DNA of 64,000 nucleotides from Flagellimonas hymeniacidonis (GTDB lineage Bacteria; Bacteroidota; Bacteroidia; Flavobacteriales; Flavobacteriaceae): contig NZ_VRUR01000001.1 of assembly GCF_008040165.1 (NCBI RefSeq), forward strand, positions 628,458-692,457, read 5' to 3'. Position numbers and translations under genes: made by a program. Below, piece after piece: positions 26,910 to 36,554 of the stretch (the stretch's first letter is position 1; every line of letters starts with the position of its first letter). The notes beneath the pieces were generated by a model, which was given only the letters and a program-made list of their open reading frames with translations, had not been told where the DNA came from and did no database searches.

Positions 26910-26959
26910 AGTTAGGTATTAGTAGTATAACATATTACGCCAGCCTTCTTTTTGTTGCT

Positions 26960-27424
26960 TTAATGCAACTGAAACATCGCCTCTACTTCAACAGGAATAT
27001 TATCTGGTAACATCATGCCAACAGCACTTCTAACTCCTATTCCATTTTCTTTTCCGAACACATCGGCCATAAGTTCACTGAAGCCATTTACTACATAGGG
27101 TTGCCTACCAAAATCGGGTGTTGAATTGACCATTCCCAAAACTTTGACTACTCTTTTTATTTTATCCAGACTACCAAAATGTGTTTGAATGGTAGCCAAC
27201 ATCGTTAGTCCAACTTGGCGAGCTGCCAATTTAGCTTCATCTTCATTTAGATCATCTCCCGCGCGACCAATCATCAAAGTTCCATCAAGATTAATAGGTC
27301 CTTGTCCAGAAATGTACAGAAAATTGTCCACGACCAGCAACGGCCTATATACTCCAAGAGGTTTGGGGGCAGGAGGAAATTGAAGCCCTAATTCTTTTAT
27401 TCGTTCTGAAGGTAATTTATCCAT
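26960..27424 (-). CDS. RidA family (YjgF/UK114) protein
   Basis: A 154-residue RidA-type protein. Canonical RidA hydrolyses reactive enamine/imine intermediates released by PLP enzymes. The family features visible are the opening pattern PPAPKPLGVYRPLLVVDNFLYISGQGP and a C-terminal IPVEVEAMFQL segment. The catalytic-type Arg of RidA appears in GVRSAVGM, near residue 132. This longer variant belongs to the group seen with amino-acid and sugar-acid catabolic genes. It lies between gntP and the dipeptidase gene, 12 bases after gntP. Confidence 0.85.
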   Translation of the reverse strand: MDKLPSERIKELGLQFPPAPKPLGVYRPLLVVDNFLYISGQGPINLDGTLMIGRAGDDLNEDEAKLAARQVGLTMLATIQTHFGSLDKIKRVVKVLGMVNSTPDFGRQPYVVNGFSELMADVFGKENGIGVRSAVGMMLPDNIPVEVEAMFQLH

Positions 27425-27436
27425 TATTTTAAAAAA

Positions 27437-28750
27437 TTAAATAAACATATTCAATGTTAATACTCCCAAGAGTCCAATTATACCGACCAACGTTTCCATA
27501 ACCGTCCACGTGGACAGGGTTTCTTTGACCGTAAGATTGAAATACTCTTTGAACATCCAAAAACCGGTATCATTCACATGGGATAACATTAGACTTCCTG
27601 AGCCAATGGCCAATACCATAAGTTCTGTATTAACACCTGTCCCCGATGCCAATGGAAGTACAATACCCGCTGCTGTTAATCCAGCAACGGTGGCAGAACC
27701 AACACAAACGCGAATTGCAGTGGCAATCAACCAAGCCAAAACTAAGGGAGATACTGATGAACCTTTTAATAAATCCGCTATATAATTGCTCACGCCACTA
27801 TCCACCAATACTTCTTTAAGAGCACCAGCACCAGCAATGATGAGCAGAATCATGGTAATACTGGATACTGAGCTTGATAGCGAATCCATCACCGCAATCA
27901 TTTTTTTGCCTCTTGCCAAGCCCAATGTATAAATCGCGACCAGCACAGAAATTAGCATCGCAATTACTGGATTTCCCAAGAAAACAAGAATAGTCTTAAT
28001 GGTACTTTCTTGCATAAATTGATCTACTGCAATAGAGAGACCAATTAATATTATAGGTAATAAAGCAGTCATTATACTAACCGCTACACTCGGTAAATAC
28101 TCATCTTTTATGATAACAGGATTGTAAAATTCTTTCAAAGGTTTAGCCTCTATTTTTTTAATTGTTCGAGCAAAAAGAGGGCCTGCTATTACAATTGCGG
28201 GAATTGCTATTATAATACCATAAATCATAGTTTTTCCGATATTGGCATTAAACATTGCGGCAATAGCCGATGGAGCTGGATGCGGTGGTAGGTATCCATG
28301 GGTTACAGACAAGGATGTGAGCATAGGTAACCCAACATATAATAATGGAAGACCTGTTGACATAGCAATGGTGAATACCAAAGGAATCAATATTACAAAG
28401 CCAACAGAATAAAACATTGGAATACCAACAATAAATCCAGTTAAAACTACTGCCCACTGTACATATTTAACCCCAAATGCTTCTACTAATTTTGTGGTAA
28501 TCTGCTGAGCTGCCCCGCTATCGGCAACAAGTTTCCCCAACATGGCGCCTAGACCCAATATCAAAACCAAAAAACCAAGCGTATTCCCAATACCTGCCTG
28601 GATGGATTTAACAAGACCTTCTAATTCCATGTTTTGGGATATTCCAACAAATAGAGAAACGATTATAAATGAAAGAAAAGCATTGAGCTTAAATTTTGCG
28701 ATGAGCAAAAATAATAGGAGTATCCCTATTACAACAAAAACTATTGGCAT
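27437..28750 (-). CDS. GntP-family permease (gluconate:H+ symporter-like)
   Basis: A 437-residue integral membrane protein with about 12 hydrophobic segments. The family signatures are HGYLPPHPAPSAIAAMF near residue 155 and the C-terminal SHVNDTGFWMFKEYF. GntP transporters import gluconate and related sugar acids, but relatives take up D-serine or other hydroxy/amino acids. The downstream RidA and M19 dipeptidase genes point to an amino-acid-like substrate rather than gluconate. It is the first gene of the unit; its promoter should lie in 28751-28850, where no good TAnnTTTG was found. Confidence 0.88.
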   Translation of the reverse strand: MPIVFVVIGILLLFLLIAKFKLNAFLSFIIVSLFVGISQNMELEGLVKSIQAGIGNTLGFLVLILGLGAMLGKLVADSGAAQQITTKLVEAFGVKYVQWAVVLTGFIVGIPMFYSVGFVILIPLVFTIAMSTGLPLLYVGLPMLTSLSVTHGYLPPHPAPSAIAAMFNANIGKTMIYGIIIAIPAIVIAGPLFARTIKKIEAKPLKEFYNPVIIKDEYLPSVAVSIMTALLPIILIGLSIAVDQFMQESTIKTILVFLGNPVIAMLISVLVAIYTLGLARGKKMIAVMDSLSSSVSSITMILLIIAGAGALKEVLVDSGVSNYIADLLKGSSVSPLVLAWLIATAIRVCVGSATVAGLTAAGIVLPLASGTGVNTELMVLAIGSGSLMLSHVNDTGFWMFKEYFNLTVKETLSTWTVMETLVGIIGLLGVLTLNMFI

Positions 28751-29111
28751 AAACTATGATTATTTGGTTGCTTATAAATGTAAGGATTCAAGAATAAAAA
28801 AGCATCAATAATTTTCTATGGATTTCAATCAAAAATGGTAAATATTGTGATGTTTATAAGGAAACTCTTTATTAAATTTTCCCAGTTACCATCAATTCCA
28901 TATAGTTGAACCTTTGGTTTCCCGGCTTGTTAAGTATTTGATGAGATTAAAGGAATATATTAACAGTTGCAAATCTTAATTGCTTCAGACTATCCTTATG
29001 CTAGACTTTTCAAAATAAGATCATGTATGGAATGTTTTATATTATTTACAATGCTTGATTAGCATATTTTTAATAAAAAACTTAGTTTTAGAACAACTAA
29101 AACACAATCCC
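28751..29111. other. 361-bp intergenic region
   Basis: This is the divergent gap between the gntP unit (left) and the YegP-like gene (right). It is AT-rich with no convincing gene. Just before the YegP start, GTTTTAG (29085-29091) and CTAAAAC (29097-29103) form a short inverted repeat that could hide or mark the ribosome site. Nothing else was recognised. Confidence 0.5.
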
Positions 29112-29441
29112 ATGGGTAAATTTGAAATAAAAAAAGACAAATCTGGACAATTCAGATTTAATTTAAAGGCCAACAATGGTCAAGTTATTCTAAGCAGTGA
29201 AGCATATACAACCAAGCCTGCTTGTGAGAATGGTATTGCATCCGTAAGAACTAATTCTCAAGATGACAATAGGTTTGAAAGAAAGACCGCCAAAGATGGC
29301 AGTCCTTATTTTAACTTAAAGGCCTCCAACGGACAGGTAATCGGTGCAAGTGAAATGTACTCCAGTGCATCTGCCATGGAAAATGGTGTTGCTTCTGTAA
29401 AAAGTAATGCTCCAGATGCTTCTGTTGAAGACAATTCATAG
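29112..29441 (+). CDS. YegP family protein, two DUF1508 repeats
   Basis: A 109-residue protein made of two tandem DUF1508 units: FEIKKDKSGQFRFNLKANNG (from residue 4) with ENGIASV, and FERKTAKDGSPYFNLKASNG (from about 55) with ENGVASV. The fold is a small beta-rich swapped unit. It is widespread, including E. coli YegP, with no established function. The start is set at ATG 29112 (MGKFEIKK), which matches family N-termini; the in-frame upstream start at 29055 would add an unrelated hydrophobic stretch. A terminator follows, so it is probably transcribed alone. Confidence 0.9.
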   Translation: MGKFEIKKDKSGQFRFNLKANNGQVILSSEAYTTKPACENGIASVRTNSQDDNRFERKTAKDGSPYFNLKASNGQVIGASEMYSSASAMENGVASVKSNAPDASVEDNS

Positions 29442-29493
29442 TTTATCTAAAATATGTTCTTTATATCATGTTTCTATTGATATAAAATTTATG

Positions 29494-29515
29494 ACGGCCC
29501 AATTGGGCCGTTTTT
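29494..29515 (+). terminator. terminator of the YegP-like gene
   Basis: ACGGCCCAATTGGGCCGT is a perfect palindrome (29494-29511) followed by five T, 52 bases after the stop. Confidence 0.85.
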
Positions 29516-29724
29516 ATTATATATAATTTTTCCTCCTCATTCTTGTCGTTGCGATTATCAAATGACCATTTAAGTACCACAGAGAAAGTCCCCATAATTA
29601 GGTTATCATTACAAGTACCATCACAGCAATAATCTATTATCGAGTATTATAAAAAAGCAACTAAGAAAATATTGGGGTTAGATATAGGTACCCACTTTTA
29701 TTAATGAACTTAGTTCATTTCAAT

Positions 29725-30126
29725 TTACTCACCTTTTTCCATGTTCTCTAGACTAAGCATACCTTTCTCCGTATACCAAGTTCTTATTTCGAACTTAAAA
29801 ATCCCTTTCTTAACCGCAGGGTCTTCTTTCACTAAAGCTTCGGCTTCTTCTTCTGAGTTCGCGTTTAAAATAAATAACCCTCCTCCACTCTTAAAAGGCC
29901 CGGCAAGTAATAATTTACCTTCTGATGCCATTTTTTTAATATTCCCTAGATGGGCCATTTGTGTTTCCTGTAAAACTTCAGGTTCAAAATCAGACCCTGC
30001 ATCGGTTTTGACCAATTCCACAAAATAATAGGTAGCTATATCCATGGATTGTCCATCTTGCGCTTTGGACTCCATTGAAAAGGAAATTAGAAAAAGTGCG
30101 CAAAAAATTAGTTTTAAAGGTACCAT
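29725..30126 (-). CDS. YciI-like (YCII-related domain) exported protein
   Basis: A protein of 133 residues from ATG 30126, with a signal peptide (LKLIFCALFLISFSMESKAQ) and a YCII-related domain with a ferredoxin-like fold. The domain is visible as QMAHLGNIKKMASEGKLLLAGPF, with the family's conserved His and Gly-Pro, and then GGGLFILNANSEEEAEALVKEDPAV. The frame extends to an ATG at 30174, but the 16 added residues are unlike a leader, so the internal ATG is preferred. YciI-type proteins are small putative enzymes of unknown substrate, and export is typical of flavobacterial members. It stands alone. Confidence 0.82.
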   Translation of the reverse strand: MVPLKLIFCALFLISFSMESKAQDGQSMDIATYYFVELVKTDAGSDFEPEVLQETQMAHLGNIKKMASEGKLLLAGPFKSGGGLFILNANSEEEAEALVKEDPAVKKGIFKFEIRTWYTEKGMLSLENMEKGE

Positions 30127-30277
30127 CACATATTTATGTTTATGTTGAATAAATATAATTGCCTTGTAAAGCATAGGTCAAGACAATGAAGTAGAAACCA
30201 AAAAAAATGAAGTAGAATCAGATTACAGCTTAAATCACTACCCCGAGCTTCCCACCTATATTTAATATTTTTGAATT

Positions 30278-31336
30278 ATGCAGAAAATGGAACCAAAACA
30301 GGACAAGTATTATTTAATGCTTGCTTGGTTGTTAATTGTAATCCTCACCATTGTTCAAATGTCGATAGATAGGTCTTACGCGGATGAACATGCAGTAAGA
30401 TCCCTTTTTTATTGGCCGATTTCTATTTTTATCTCAGGATATATCTCAATAATTTTTTGGATTGTACCTCTTTACAGAAGAATTATAAGGGTACAAAATC
30501 CATATAAAATCATCCTATTTATTTTACATGGTTTGGTTTTTTCTCTAATCTATATGGCCATTTCAATAATTATCTATGAGGTACTTTTCTTAAAAAGTCC
30601 CTTTAACGATGCTAAAAAAGTATTTTATGAGTTTGGTCTATCTGCTTTTCACCAGCATGCCAAAACATATCTTTTTATGTTGGCAAGCTTGTTGGCGTTA
30701 GACTATTTGAGAGGGCGTGAAAAAATAATTGTTTCCAATAAAAACTTGGAAAACGAGCTAAATCTGGTAAAACTTGCCACGATAAAGGCAAAATTGCAAC
30801 CCCATTTTCTTTTCAATACTTTAAATAGTGTTGTGGCAATAATGGACGAAAACACATCAAAAGCGCAAAATGCCCTTATTAATTTGAGTGACCTGCTTAG
30901 GTATTCCATGGAGATGAAACCAGAGAAATTGATTCCGATAAGTGGGGAAGTGGAACTGTTGAAAAAATACATTTCGATTGAAAAAGCCCGATACGAAAAT
31001 CAACTCAACATAAAATGGGTCTGCACTGACTTAGATGCAAAATTTAAAGTTCCAGCTATGATTCTTCAGCCAATCGTAGAAAATAGTATAAAACACGGTT
31101 TTAAAAGAATAAAAACCAGCTTAAACCTCATCATCGAAATAGATGCCATCCATACAAAAATCATTGTCAAAAATGATGGCAATAGCTTACCCCAAATCAT
31201 AGAAAAAGGAACCGGTCTACAAATTGTAAACCAACGAATTAAAAATCATTTTGGTGATGCTTCCTTTTTTAGAATCCATCAAGACGGAGAATGGGTGACC
31301 AACACAATTCAGATTATCCAAAATACACAGAAATGA
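30278..31336 (+). CDS. LytS/YehU-type sensor histidine kinase
   Basis: A 352-residue membrane kinase. Four hydrophobic segments lie in residues 12-145 (about 12-30, 47-66, 76-100, 128-142) with no large periplasmic sensor domain. The His_kinase domain follows, with phospho-acceptor His176 in LQPHFLFNTLNS, the ATP-binding N-box IVENSIKHGF near residue 265 and a G-box GTGLQIVNQRI. Its stop overlaps the start of the LytTR regulator gene in an ATGA, so the pair is translationally coupled. The signal is unknown. A second ATG at 30287 could be the start. Confidence 0.9.
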   Translation: MQKMEPKQDKYYLMLAWLLIVILTIVQMSIDRSYADEHAVRSLFYWPISIFISGYISIIFWIVPLYRRIIRVQNPYKIILFILHGLVFSLIYMAISIIIYEVLFLKSPFNDAKKVFYEFGLSAFHQHAKTYLFMLASLLALDYLRGREKIIVSNKNLENELNLVKLATIKAKLQPHFLFNTLNSVVAIMDENTSKAQNALINLSDLLRYSMEMKPEKLIPISGEVELLKKYISIEKARYENQLNIKWVCTDLDAKFKVPAMILQPIVENSIKHGFKRIKTSLNLIIEIDAIHTKIIVKNDGNSLPQIIEKGTGLQIVNQRIKNHFGDASFFRIHQDGEWVTNTIQIIQNTQK

Positions 31337-32058
31337 AGGTGGTCAAAACGGTTTTAGTAGAAGATGAGGGCGCTGCATTGAGAAGATTGGAGAAACTTGC
31401 AAGCAACATCTCATCATTAAACATTGTAGGAACAGCCAAAAGTGGACGTGACGCTATACAAATCATTAACAACACTAAACCGGAGCTGATCTTATTGGAT
31501 ATTGAGTTAAAGGATATGACTGCATTTTCAGTCCTGGCCAGTTTAAAAAACTCATTCAAGGGCCAAATAGTTTTTACAACAGCCTATAATCAATACGCCA
31601 TTAAAGCTTTTGAAGTTGCTGCCACGGATTATTTGTTAAAACCATATGATGAAAAACGGTTTAGCCAAGCTATTACTAGGGTAATTGATAGACATGGCCA
31701 TTTGAACATTCAAAAACTGACGGAAACCCTAAAACACGGTTTTTTACAAACCCGAACATCAAAATTTGAAATTATAGAGGGTGCACAAATTCATTATTTT
31801 TATTCTGAAGACATTATTTGGATTGAAGCCCAAGGATACTATTGTTTAATCCATAAATTGGATACAACTCGGGTGCTATTGAGAAAAACGTTGAAGGAGA
31901 TGGAACTTTCATTGCCCTCCGAATCATTCGTAAGAGTGAATAGATCTTCAATAATCAACAAAAATTATGTTGAAAAAGAGAGTAGGAATTTAATGCACCA
32001 ATTCTTCTTTCTTAAAGGAGGTTTTAAAGTGAAAAAGTCAAGTAAATATCTGGAGTGA
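31333..32058 (+). CDS. LytTR-family response regulator
   Basis: A 241-residue response regulator partnered with the preceding kinase. The receiver has the acidic pocket VEDE (9-12), phospho-acceptor Asp56 in LILLDIELKD and the conserved Lys in YLLKPYDEK. A LytTR DNA-binding domain covers about residues 140-238 (IIWIEAQGYYCLIHK ... FVRVNRSSIINKNYV). The start is ATG 31333, overlapping the kinase stop; an earlier ATG at 31291 would overlap the kinase by 46 bases. Targets are unknown; the next genes on the same strand are candidates. Confidence 0.92.
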   Translation: MKVVKTVLVEDEGAALRRLEKLASNISSLNIVGTAKSGRDAIQIINNTKPELILLDIELKDMTAFSVLASLKNSFKGQIVFTTAYNQYAIKAFEVAATDYLLKPYDEKRFSQAITRVIDRHGHLNIQKLTETLKHGFLQTRTSKFEIIEGAQIHYFYSEDIIWIEAQGYYCLIHKLDTTRVLLRKTLKEMELSLPSESFVRVNRSSIINKNYVEKESRNLMHQFFFLKGGFKVKKSSKYLE

Positions 32059-32183
32059 CTTGCGTAATCTTCTATCTGGTTTCAAATATCGACAGGTTCA
32101 CTTCATTATTTCGTGATTAGCAGCCTATGAGCTATTAATAAATTCTACTATCCTTATCTTTTATGAAATATTCATAAAATTAC

Positions 32184-33176
32184 ATGGACTATCTAGGATA
32201 TAAAAGGTTCATCTGTTTTCTTGCTGTTTTAGGATTACAAGCTTGTTTTAACAATGGTGAAACAGAATTATTAAAGGATACACGTACAATTGATCTTAAA
32301 ACATCTCCCGCGACATTAGAGCTTTTTGGCGACGGAATCATCTCAACCGGATTAAACGAAAGGGATTTGGCCATTTCCCCAGATAAAAAAGAGCTTTATT
32401 ATACGCTGGGAACTCCTAATGATGGGAAGAGAGCAATCATAAAAATGATAAAAACCAACCAAGGCTGGGGACAACAAGAAATTGCATCGTTCTCAGGAAA
32501 GCATAATGACATTGAGCCTTTTATCTCTCCAGATGGCAGTAAGTTTTTTTTCTGTTCGGATAGACCTATGGACACCGATTCTACTCGATCAGATTATAAT
32601 ATTTGGGTCATGAATAAATCTGTCGATGGATGGGGGCAGCCTAGTCCATTAAATGAAAAAATTAATACTACAGGTAATGAGTTTTATCCTTCCGTAAGCA
32701 AAAATGGGAACTTATATTTCACAGCATCAAAACCAAAAAGCCCTGGCAGGGAAGATATTTATATAAGCAAATACATAGATGGAGAATACCTTGACCCGAT
32801 TCCTTTGGATACCACGGTAAACTCTAAAACTTTTGAATTTAATGCCTTTGTTTCCCCTAATGAGGATATTTTGATCTTTAGCTCCTATGGGAGAGCCGAC
32901 GACCTTGGAGGAGGAGATCTGTATATGAGTATTGGGGACTCTCTCGGCAATTGGCAAAAAGCTAGAAACTTAGGGCTGTTGGTTAACTCAGAAGGGTTAG
33001 ACTTTTGTCCATTTATAGACTTTGAGAATGAAACGTTCTACTTTACCAGCAATAGATTAGCCAAGGAGTTTGTGATAAACGATTTCAACGCATACCAAGA
33101 GACTCTTAAACAGCCAAAAAATGGTGCCGGGGACATCTATCGGATTAATCTCGAGAAGGTATTAAATGTAAAATAG
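32184..33176 (+). CDS. PD40/TolB-like beta-propeller lipoprotein
   Basis: A 330-residue lipoprotein with leader ending LGLQAC (Cys21). The repeated SPDKKELYYT, SPDGSKFFFCSDRP, SKNGNLYFTASKP and SPNEDILIFSS segments are WD40-like PD40 blades, as in TolB and OmpA-associated flavobacterial proteins. It should lie in the periplasm or on the outer membrane and bind a ligand or partner. No enzymatic motif is seen. It follows the LytTR regulator by 125 bases on the same strand and might be its target, which is inference. Confidence 0.82.
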   Translation: MDYLGYKRFICFLAVLGLQACFNNGETELLKDTRTIDLKTSPATLELFGDGIISTGLNERDLAISPDKKELYYTLGTPNDGKRAIIKMIKTNQGWGQQEIASFSGKHNDIEPFISPDGSKFFFCSDRPMDTDSTRSDYNIWVMNKSVDGWGQPSPLNEKINTTGNEFYPSVSKNGNLYFTASKPKSPGREDIYISKYIDGEYLDPIPLDTTVNSKTFEFNAFVSPNEDILIFSSYGRADDLGGGDLYMSIGDSLGNWQKARNLGLLVNSEGLDFCPFIDFENETFYFTSNRLAKEFVINDFNAYQETLKQPKNGAGDIYRINLEKVLNVK

Positions 33177-33216
33177 GACATGGTTATGAATTCATACTAT
33201 TTTAATTGCATAAGAG

Positions 33217-33621
33217 ATGAAAACTAAAAACTACTTAAAAATTGCCTTAGCCGTAATATCTGGCGAGCTATTAATGGTATTGCTTATAACACTTGCACAA
33301 GAAATAGTGGTTCCTGGAGTAAAACTTGGGATATCTTCAACAAGTGATATCATTATAGGAGGTTTCGGCACCCTACTTTCAGGAACAATAGCTGGTTTTA
33401 CAGCCACCTTAATAGGTGGAAAAACAACTACGCTCCCCAGTATTCTTCTTTCTATTCTAGTTGTTCTGGAAACATCTTACCTCATATTCGCAAATAAAAT
33501 CCTAAACCCTGTTTGGTTTGATGTTACTGCAGCGCTATCCTTAATTGGAGCCATTTGGGTGGGTTACTATTTGTGCGCAAATGGATTTTTTTTCAAGAAG
33601 GACAATATCTCTAGGATTTAA
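33217..33621 (+). CDS. small four-helix membrane protein
   Basis: A 134-residue product with four hydrophobic segments (about 8-32, 44-66, 71-91, 97-123). I do not recognise the family. The gene starts 40 bases after the PD40 lipoprotein gene on the same strand and may share its transcript. It converges with the gene ending at 33644. It has no charged catalytic pattern. Function unknown. Confidence 0.65.
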   Translation: MKTKNYLKIALAVISGELLMVLLITLAQEIVVPGVKLGISSTSDIIIGGFGTLLSGTIAGFTATLIGGKTTTLPSILLSILVVLETSYLIFANKILNPVWFDVTAALSLIGAIWVGYYLCANGFFFKKDNISRI

Positions 33622-33643
33622 AATCTTTTTAGAAGTATTCAGA

Positions 33644-35689
33644 TCAATTAAAAACCAACTCATCCACGAAGATGAAACTGTTTCCTCCCGGCACTGCATG
33701 CCAATCTGGGTTTTTTAAAGGGCTTTCCACCAAGAGCCGTACTTTCTTTAAAGCGATAGGATCAAAATCAATGTTATAGGCTTTTCGCTCGATAATTACA
33801 GAGGGTTTTTGTATTGGCAGTTTAACCGTTTTAATCTTGGTAAAGTTGTTCCCATCTACAGAACCCCATATTGTATAACCCGTTGGGAAGAAAATCCAAT
33901 CGTTGGGTATGGAAAGACTACCTACCGAAATGTTAGACACGGTGGTTTGGTTTTTAAATTCGATTGTTGCGGTCATGTGCTGATTTTCATATCCAATCCA
34001 GTTGCCGTCCACAAAATTTGTTGTCCCTCTTTTTAAATCCATAAGGGTTTTTCCTCCTTTACCGCTGTACTTGGGATGCGGAGATTTAGCAAGTGATACT
34101 TTACTCACTTCAACCCTACTTTTTAAGAAATCTTCTGTGCTAACCTCACTTGACTCCCAACCTTCTAAGGTTGTATATGCCTTTAAAACAGAGGTTTCTG
34201 AAATATAAAATGGTGATATATATTCCTTGGCAATAGTATCTTTTTTAGAATTTTCCGTAGTGTAAAATATCTTTGCACCTTCAAAATATTGCTCTAGGGA
34301 AACCTTAACGGAGTCTATAAAAATCTCTTTGTCAGCTAAAATAACCGGAGGGGATAAGGTGCTTGCTGCAAAAACACTATCCGCTATTTGACTTTGAACA
34401 GCAATCAAGGCGTTTTTATTCCGAAACTCAGACAGTCCGTCTTTCGTCATTTTAGTCTGCCAAACATAAAGCTTCTTTAAATGAGGGAGTGATGAAAATG
34501 CAGCAAGGCTTGAGTCATCCAACTCCGAACCAAAGAGGTTCAGGGATTCAAGAAACTCAAAATTTTTGAATAGCTGAGTTACTGCATTGGTTATTTTAGT
34601 CTGTTGCAGCTGCAGTTTGGTGAGGTTTTTAAACTGTTTTAATTGTTTCGCCAATTCATCATCTAAATTGGTATACCCCAAATTCATTTCTACAACGTTG
34701 TCCTTGTACTCTTTAAGGATTTCAAAATCAGCCACGGTTAAATCCTTACGTTGTAAAAAATTAACTGCTAATAAAGGCATCTCCTCTGAGACCAACTGTG
34801 CGGACATCTTATTTTGGTTGAGCAATGCCAAATACTCCTCTGGGACATCATCTACATTTTCTGCAATTAATGCTCTGGGGGAAGTGTCTTTTTCCAATGA
34901 TGCAAGAACAGATTCCAATTTCTTATTGATGGGCAAACTTTCTGTAAGACACTCAAAACAATTTTCATTTTTCATCCACCATTCCAACAACATAATTTCT
35001 TCAGGTGTGAGCTGCACTTTCCCTTTTGGTGGCATGTGCTCTTTTTCCTCTAAAGGCATGTGAATGCGGTGCATCAACAAGGAAGACTCTTCAGCTTTCA
35101 AAGAATCCAATAAAGATCCGGAATCTCCACCAGCCAACAACTCCTTTTCAGATGTTAGTAGTAACCCTCCTTTGGCTTTCCCATCATTATGGCAACTAAC
35201 GCATTTTCTATTGAGAATGGGTTGAACGATATCAGCAAACACTACCGCCTTGTCCACATCTTCAATTATAGGTTCTTCATATGCTTCTTCAAATAAAAAA
35301 TCCTCTCCATGAGTAAGACTGCCTCCAAAGTGCCCCGTTAGCGTTAGGAGTACCAACACCACTGCAAAAACTGGAAAGTATGCCTTGCGTGCCAATTGCT
35401 TCTCTGATTTTTTCAAGAAAAACAGCCCCAAAGCACCTACAGAAAATGCTATTGCAATCCATTTATGTCTAAAAAGTAATTCTTCATCATATCCACCATT
35501 ATCTCCCAGCAGCCATCCAGACGCGATTGAAAATAATGCGCTTAGCGCACCAATTCCTAATGCAAACAAAACCGTTCCATTGTCTTTTGGCTCTGGTTTT
35601 CTATAATAATAGATTTCCATTAAGAATGCCAGAACCAGAATTCCAATAGGAAGATGGACAAATAAGGGATGTAAATTACCTAATTGCAT
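33644..35689 (-). CDS. DUF2231 membrane domain + planctomycete-type cytochrome c + LRR + chitobiase-like C-terminus
   Basis: A 681-residue multidomain protein. Residues 1-125 hold four or five membrane helices of the DUF2231 type (LHPLFVHLPIGILVL). Residues about 150-245 are a planctomycete-type cytochrome with haem motif CVSCH (163-167) and the typical MPPKGK before a distal helix. Leucine-rich repeats follow (about 320-420). The C-terminus has a chitobiase-like beta module and a discoidin-like beta domain ending PDWHAVPGGNSFIFVDE. That last part is paralogous to the end of the next upstream gene product. Last gene of the five-gene leftward operon. Probably an electron-carrying membrane protein; substrate unknown. 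Confidence 0.8.
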   Translation of the reverse strand: MQLGNLHPLFVHLPIGILVLAFLMEIYYYRKPEPKDNGTVLFALGIGALSALFSIASGWLLGDNGGYDEELLFRHKWIAIAFSVGALGLFFLKKSEKQLARKAYFPVFAVVLVLLTLTGHFGGSLTHGEDFLFEEAYEEPIIEDVDKAVVFADIVQPILNRKCVSCHNDGKAKGGLLLTSEKELLAGGDSGSLLDSLKAEESSLLMHRIHMPLEEKEHMPPKGKVQLTPEEIMLLEWWMKNENCFECLTESLPINKKLESVLASLEKDTSPRALIAENVDDVPEEYLALLNQNKMSAQLVSEEMPLLAVNFLQRKDLTVADFEILKEYKDNVVEMNLGYTNLDDELAKQLKQFKNLTKLQLQQTKITNAVTQLFKNFEFLESLNLFGSELDDSSLAAFSSLPHLKKLYVWQTKMTKDGLSEFRNKNALIAVQSQIADSVFAASTLSPPVILADKEIFIDSVKVSLEQYFEGAKIFYTTENSKKDTIAKEYISPFYISETSVLKAYTTLEGWESSEVSTEDFLKSRVEVSKVSLAKSPHPKYSGKGGKTLMDLKRGTTNFVDGNWIGYENQHMTATIEFKNQTTVSNISVGSLSIPNDWIFFPTGYTIWGSVDGNNFTKIKTVKLPIQKPSVIIERKAYNIDFDPIALKKVRLLVESPLKNPDWHAVPGGNSFIFVDELVFN

Positions 35690-35699
35690 TTTTTATTAT

Positions 35700-36554
35700 T
35701 TATTCAACTATAATTTCATCTATAAACAACCAAGGCAAAGTACCCTTACCCTGATGCCAATCTGGGATTTCATGCAAAGCAGCTACCTTGATATTTATTT
35801 CTTTGTATCGTTCTTTTTTAATAGGAATTTCCAAAAAATCCAAGCTCTTACTGTTTTCTACAGCACTATTATTCAATGTAATATTCCCAATAATATCATC
35901 TTTAGAACTTACCGACACAGTCTTCGGCAAGAAAATCCAAGACCCTTGATCTTGAAGGGCACTCACAACTATCTTTTCAGCCAAAAGTGGTCTCGAAAAT
36001 TTAAGATGTATATTGATCTCACGTTCTTGAAAACCCAGCCATCTATTTCCATTTCTAAAATTAATTGAACCTTTTTGACTGTCAATCAAAGTAATGTTGC
36101 CGTCTCCATAATAATTGGCATTGGGTTCCGGTTCAATGGTAACTTCAGAAGATGAAATATTGGTTTTCATTTTTCGAATGATAACCCCTTGATTTTCACT
36201 AGGCATATAGTGAGGATGAAAGGCTTTGACATTTACCACGGATGTCTTATTGATCTTTATAGGTGAATTATACAGCGTAGAACCTTCCGAAACCTCACTT
36301 CCATCTAAAGTGTATTTAATAAAAGTGCTTTCTTGAGCCAGATTAAACTTTAGGGTTGCCGCATTCCTAAAGAGCATAGAATCAATAGTAATTACTGGTT
36401 TCGCCAACTGAATGCTATCCAAACTTAAAAAACTGATCTTTTGCGATTGGCAGGACATGGTGACTAAACCAAAAATGAACATGATGGTTTTAATCTTGGA
36501 CACTTTATTCTTGAATTTTACCTCACTTTTTAATGGAAAGGAAAAAAATATCAT
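35700..36554 (-). CDS. chitobiase/beta-hexosaminidase C-terminal-domain lipoprotein
   Basis: A protein of 284 residues when started at ATG 36554, which overlaps the upstream stop in an ATGA; the frame stays open to 36596 but would then overlap by 46 bases. A hydrophobic leader ending VTMSC suggests a lipoprotein. A chitobiase-like module (ATLKFNLAQESTFIKYTLDGSE) is followed by a discoidin-like beta domain ending IPDWHQGKGTLPWLFIDEIIVE at the C-terminus. The same two-module end is found in the 681-residue protein 11 bases downstream, so the two arose by duplication or fusion. Probably carbohydrate- or partner-binding; no catalytic residues identified. Confidence 0.75.
   Translation of the reverse strand: MIFFSFPLKSEVKFKNKVSKIKTIMFIFGLVTMSCQSQKISFLSLDSIQLAKPVITIDSMLFRNAATLKFNLAQESTFIKYTLDGSEVSEGSTLYNSPIKINKTSVVNVKAFHPHYMPSENQGVIIRKMKTNISSSEVTIEPEPNANYYGDGNITLIDSQKGSINFRNGNRWLGFQEREINIHLKFSRPLLAEKIVVSALQDQGSWIFLPKTVSVSSKDDIIGNITLNNSAVENSKSLDFLEIPIKKERYKEINIKVAALHEIPDWHQGKGTLPWLFIDEIIVE

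Noticed and set aside
30266-30273. TATTTTTG as promoter of the first LytS kinase
   Set aside because: It matches TAnnTTTG but lies only 4 bases before the start codon, leaving no room for a normal leader.
34587-35063. 158-codon plus-strand frame opposite the DUF2231-cytochrome gene
   Set aside because: Antisense to a clear multidomain protein; Ser/Phe/Cys-rich composition typical of shadow frames.
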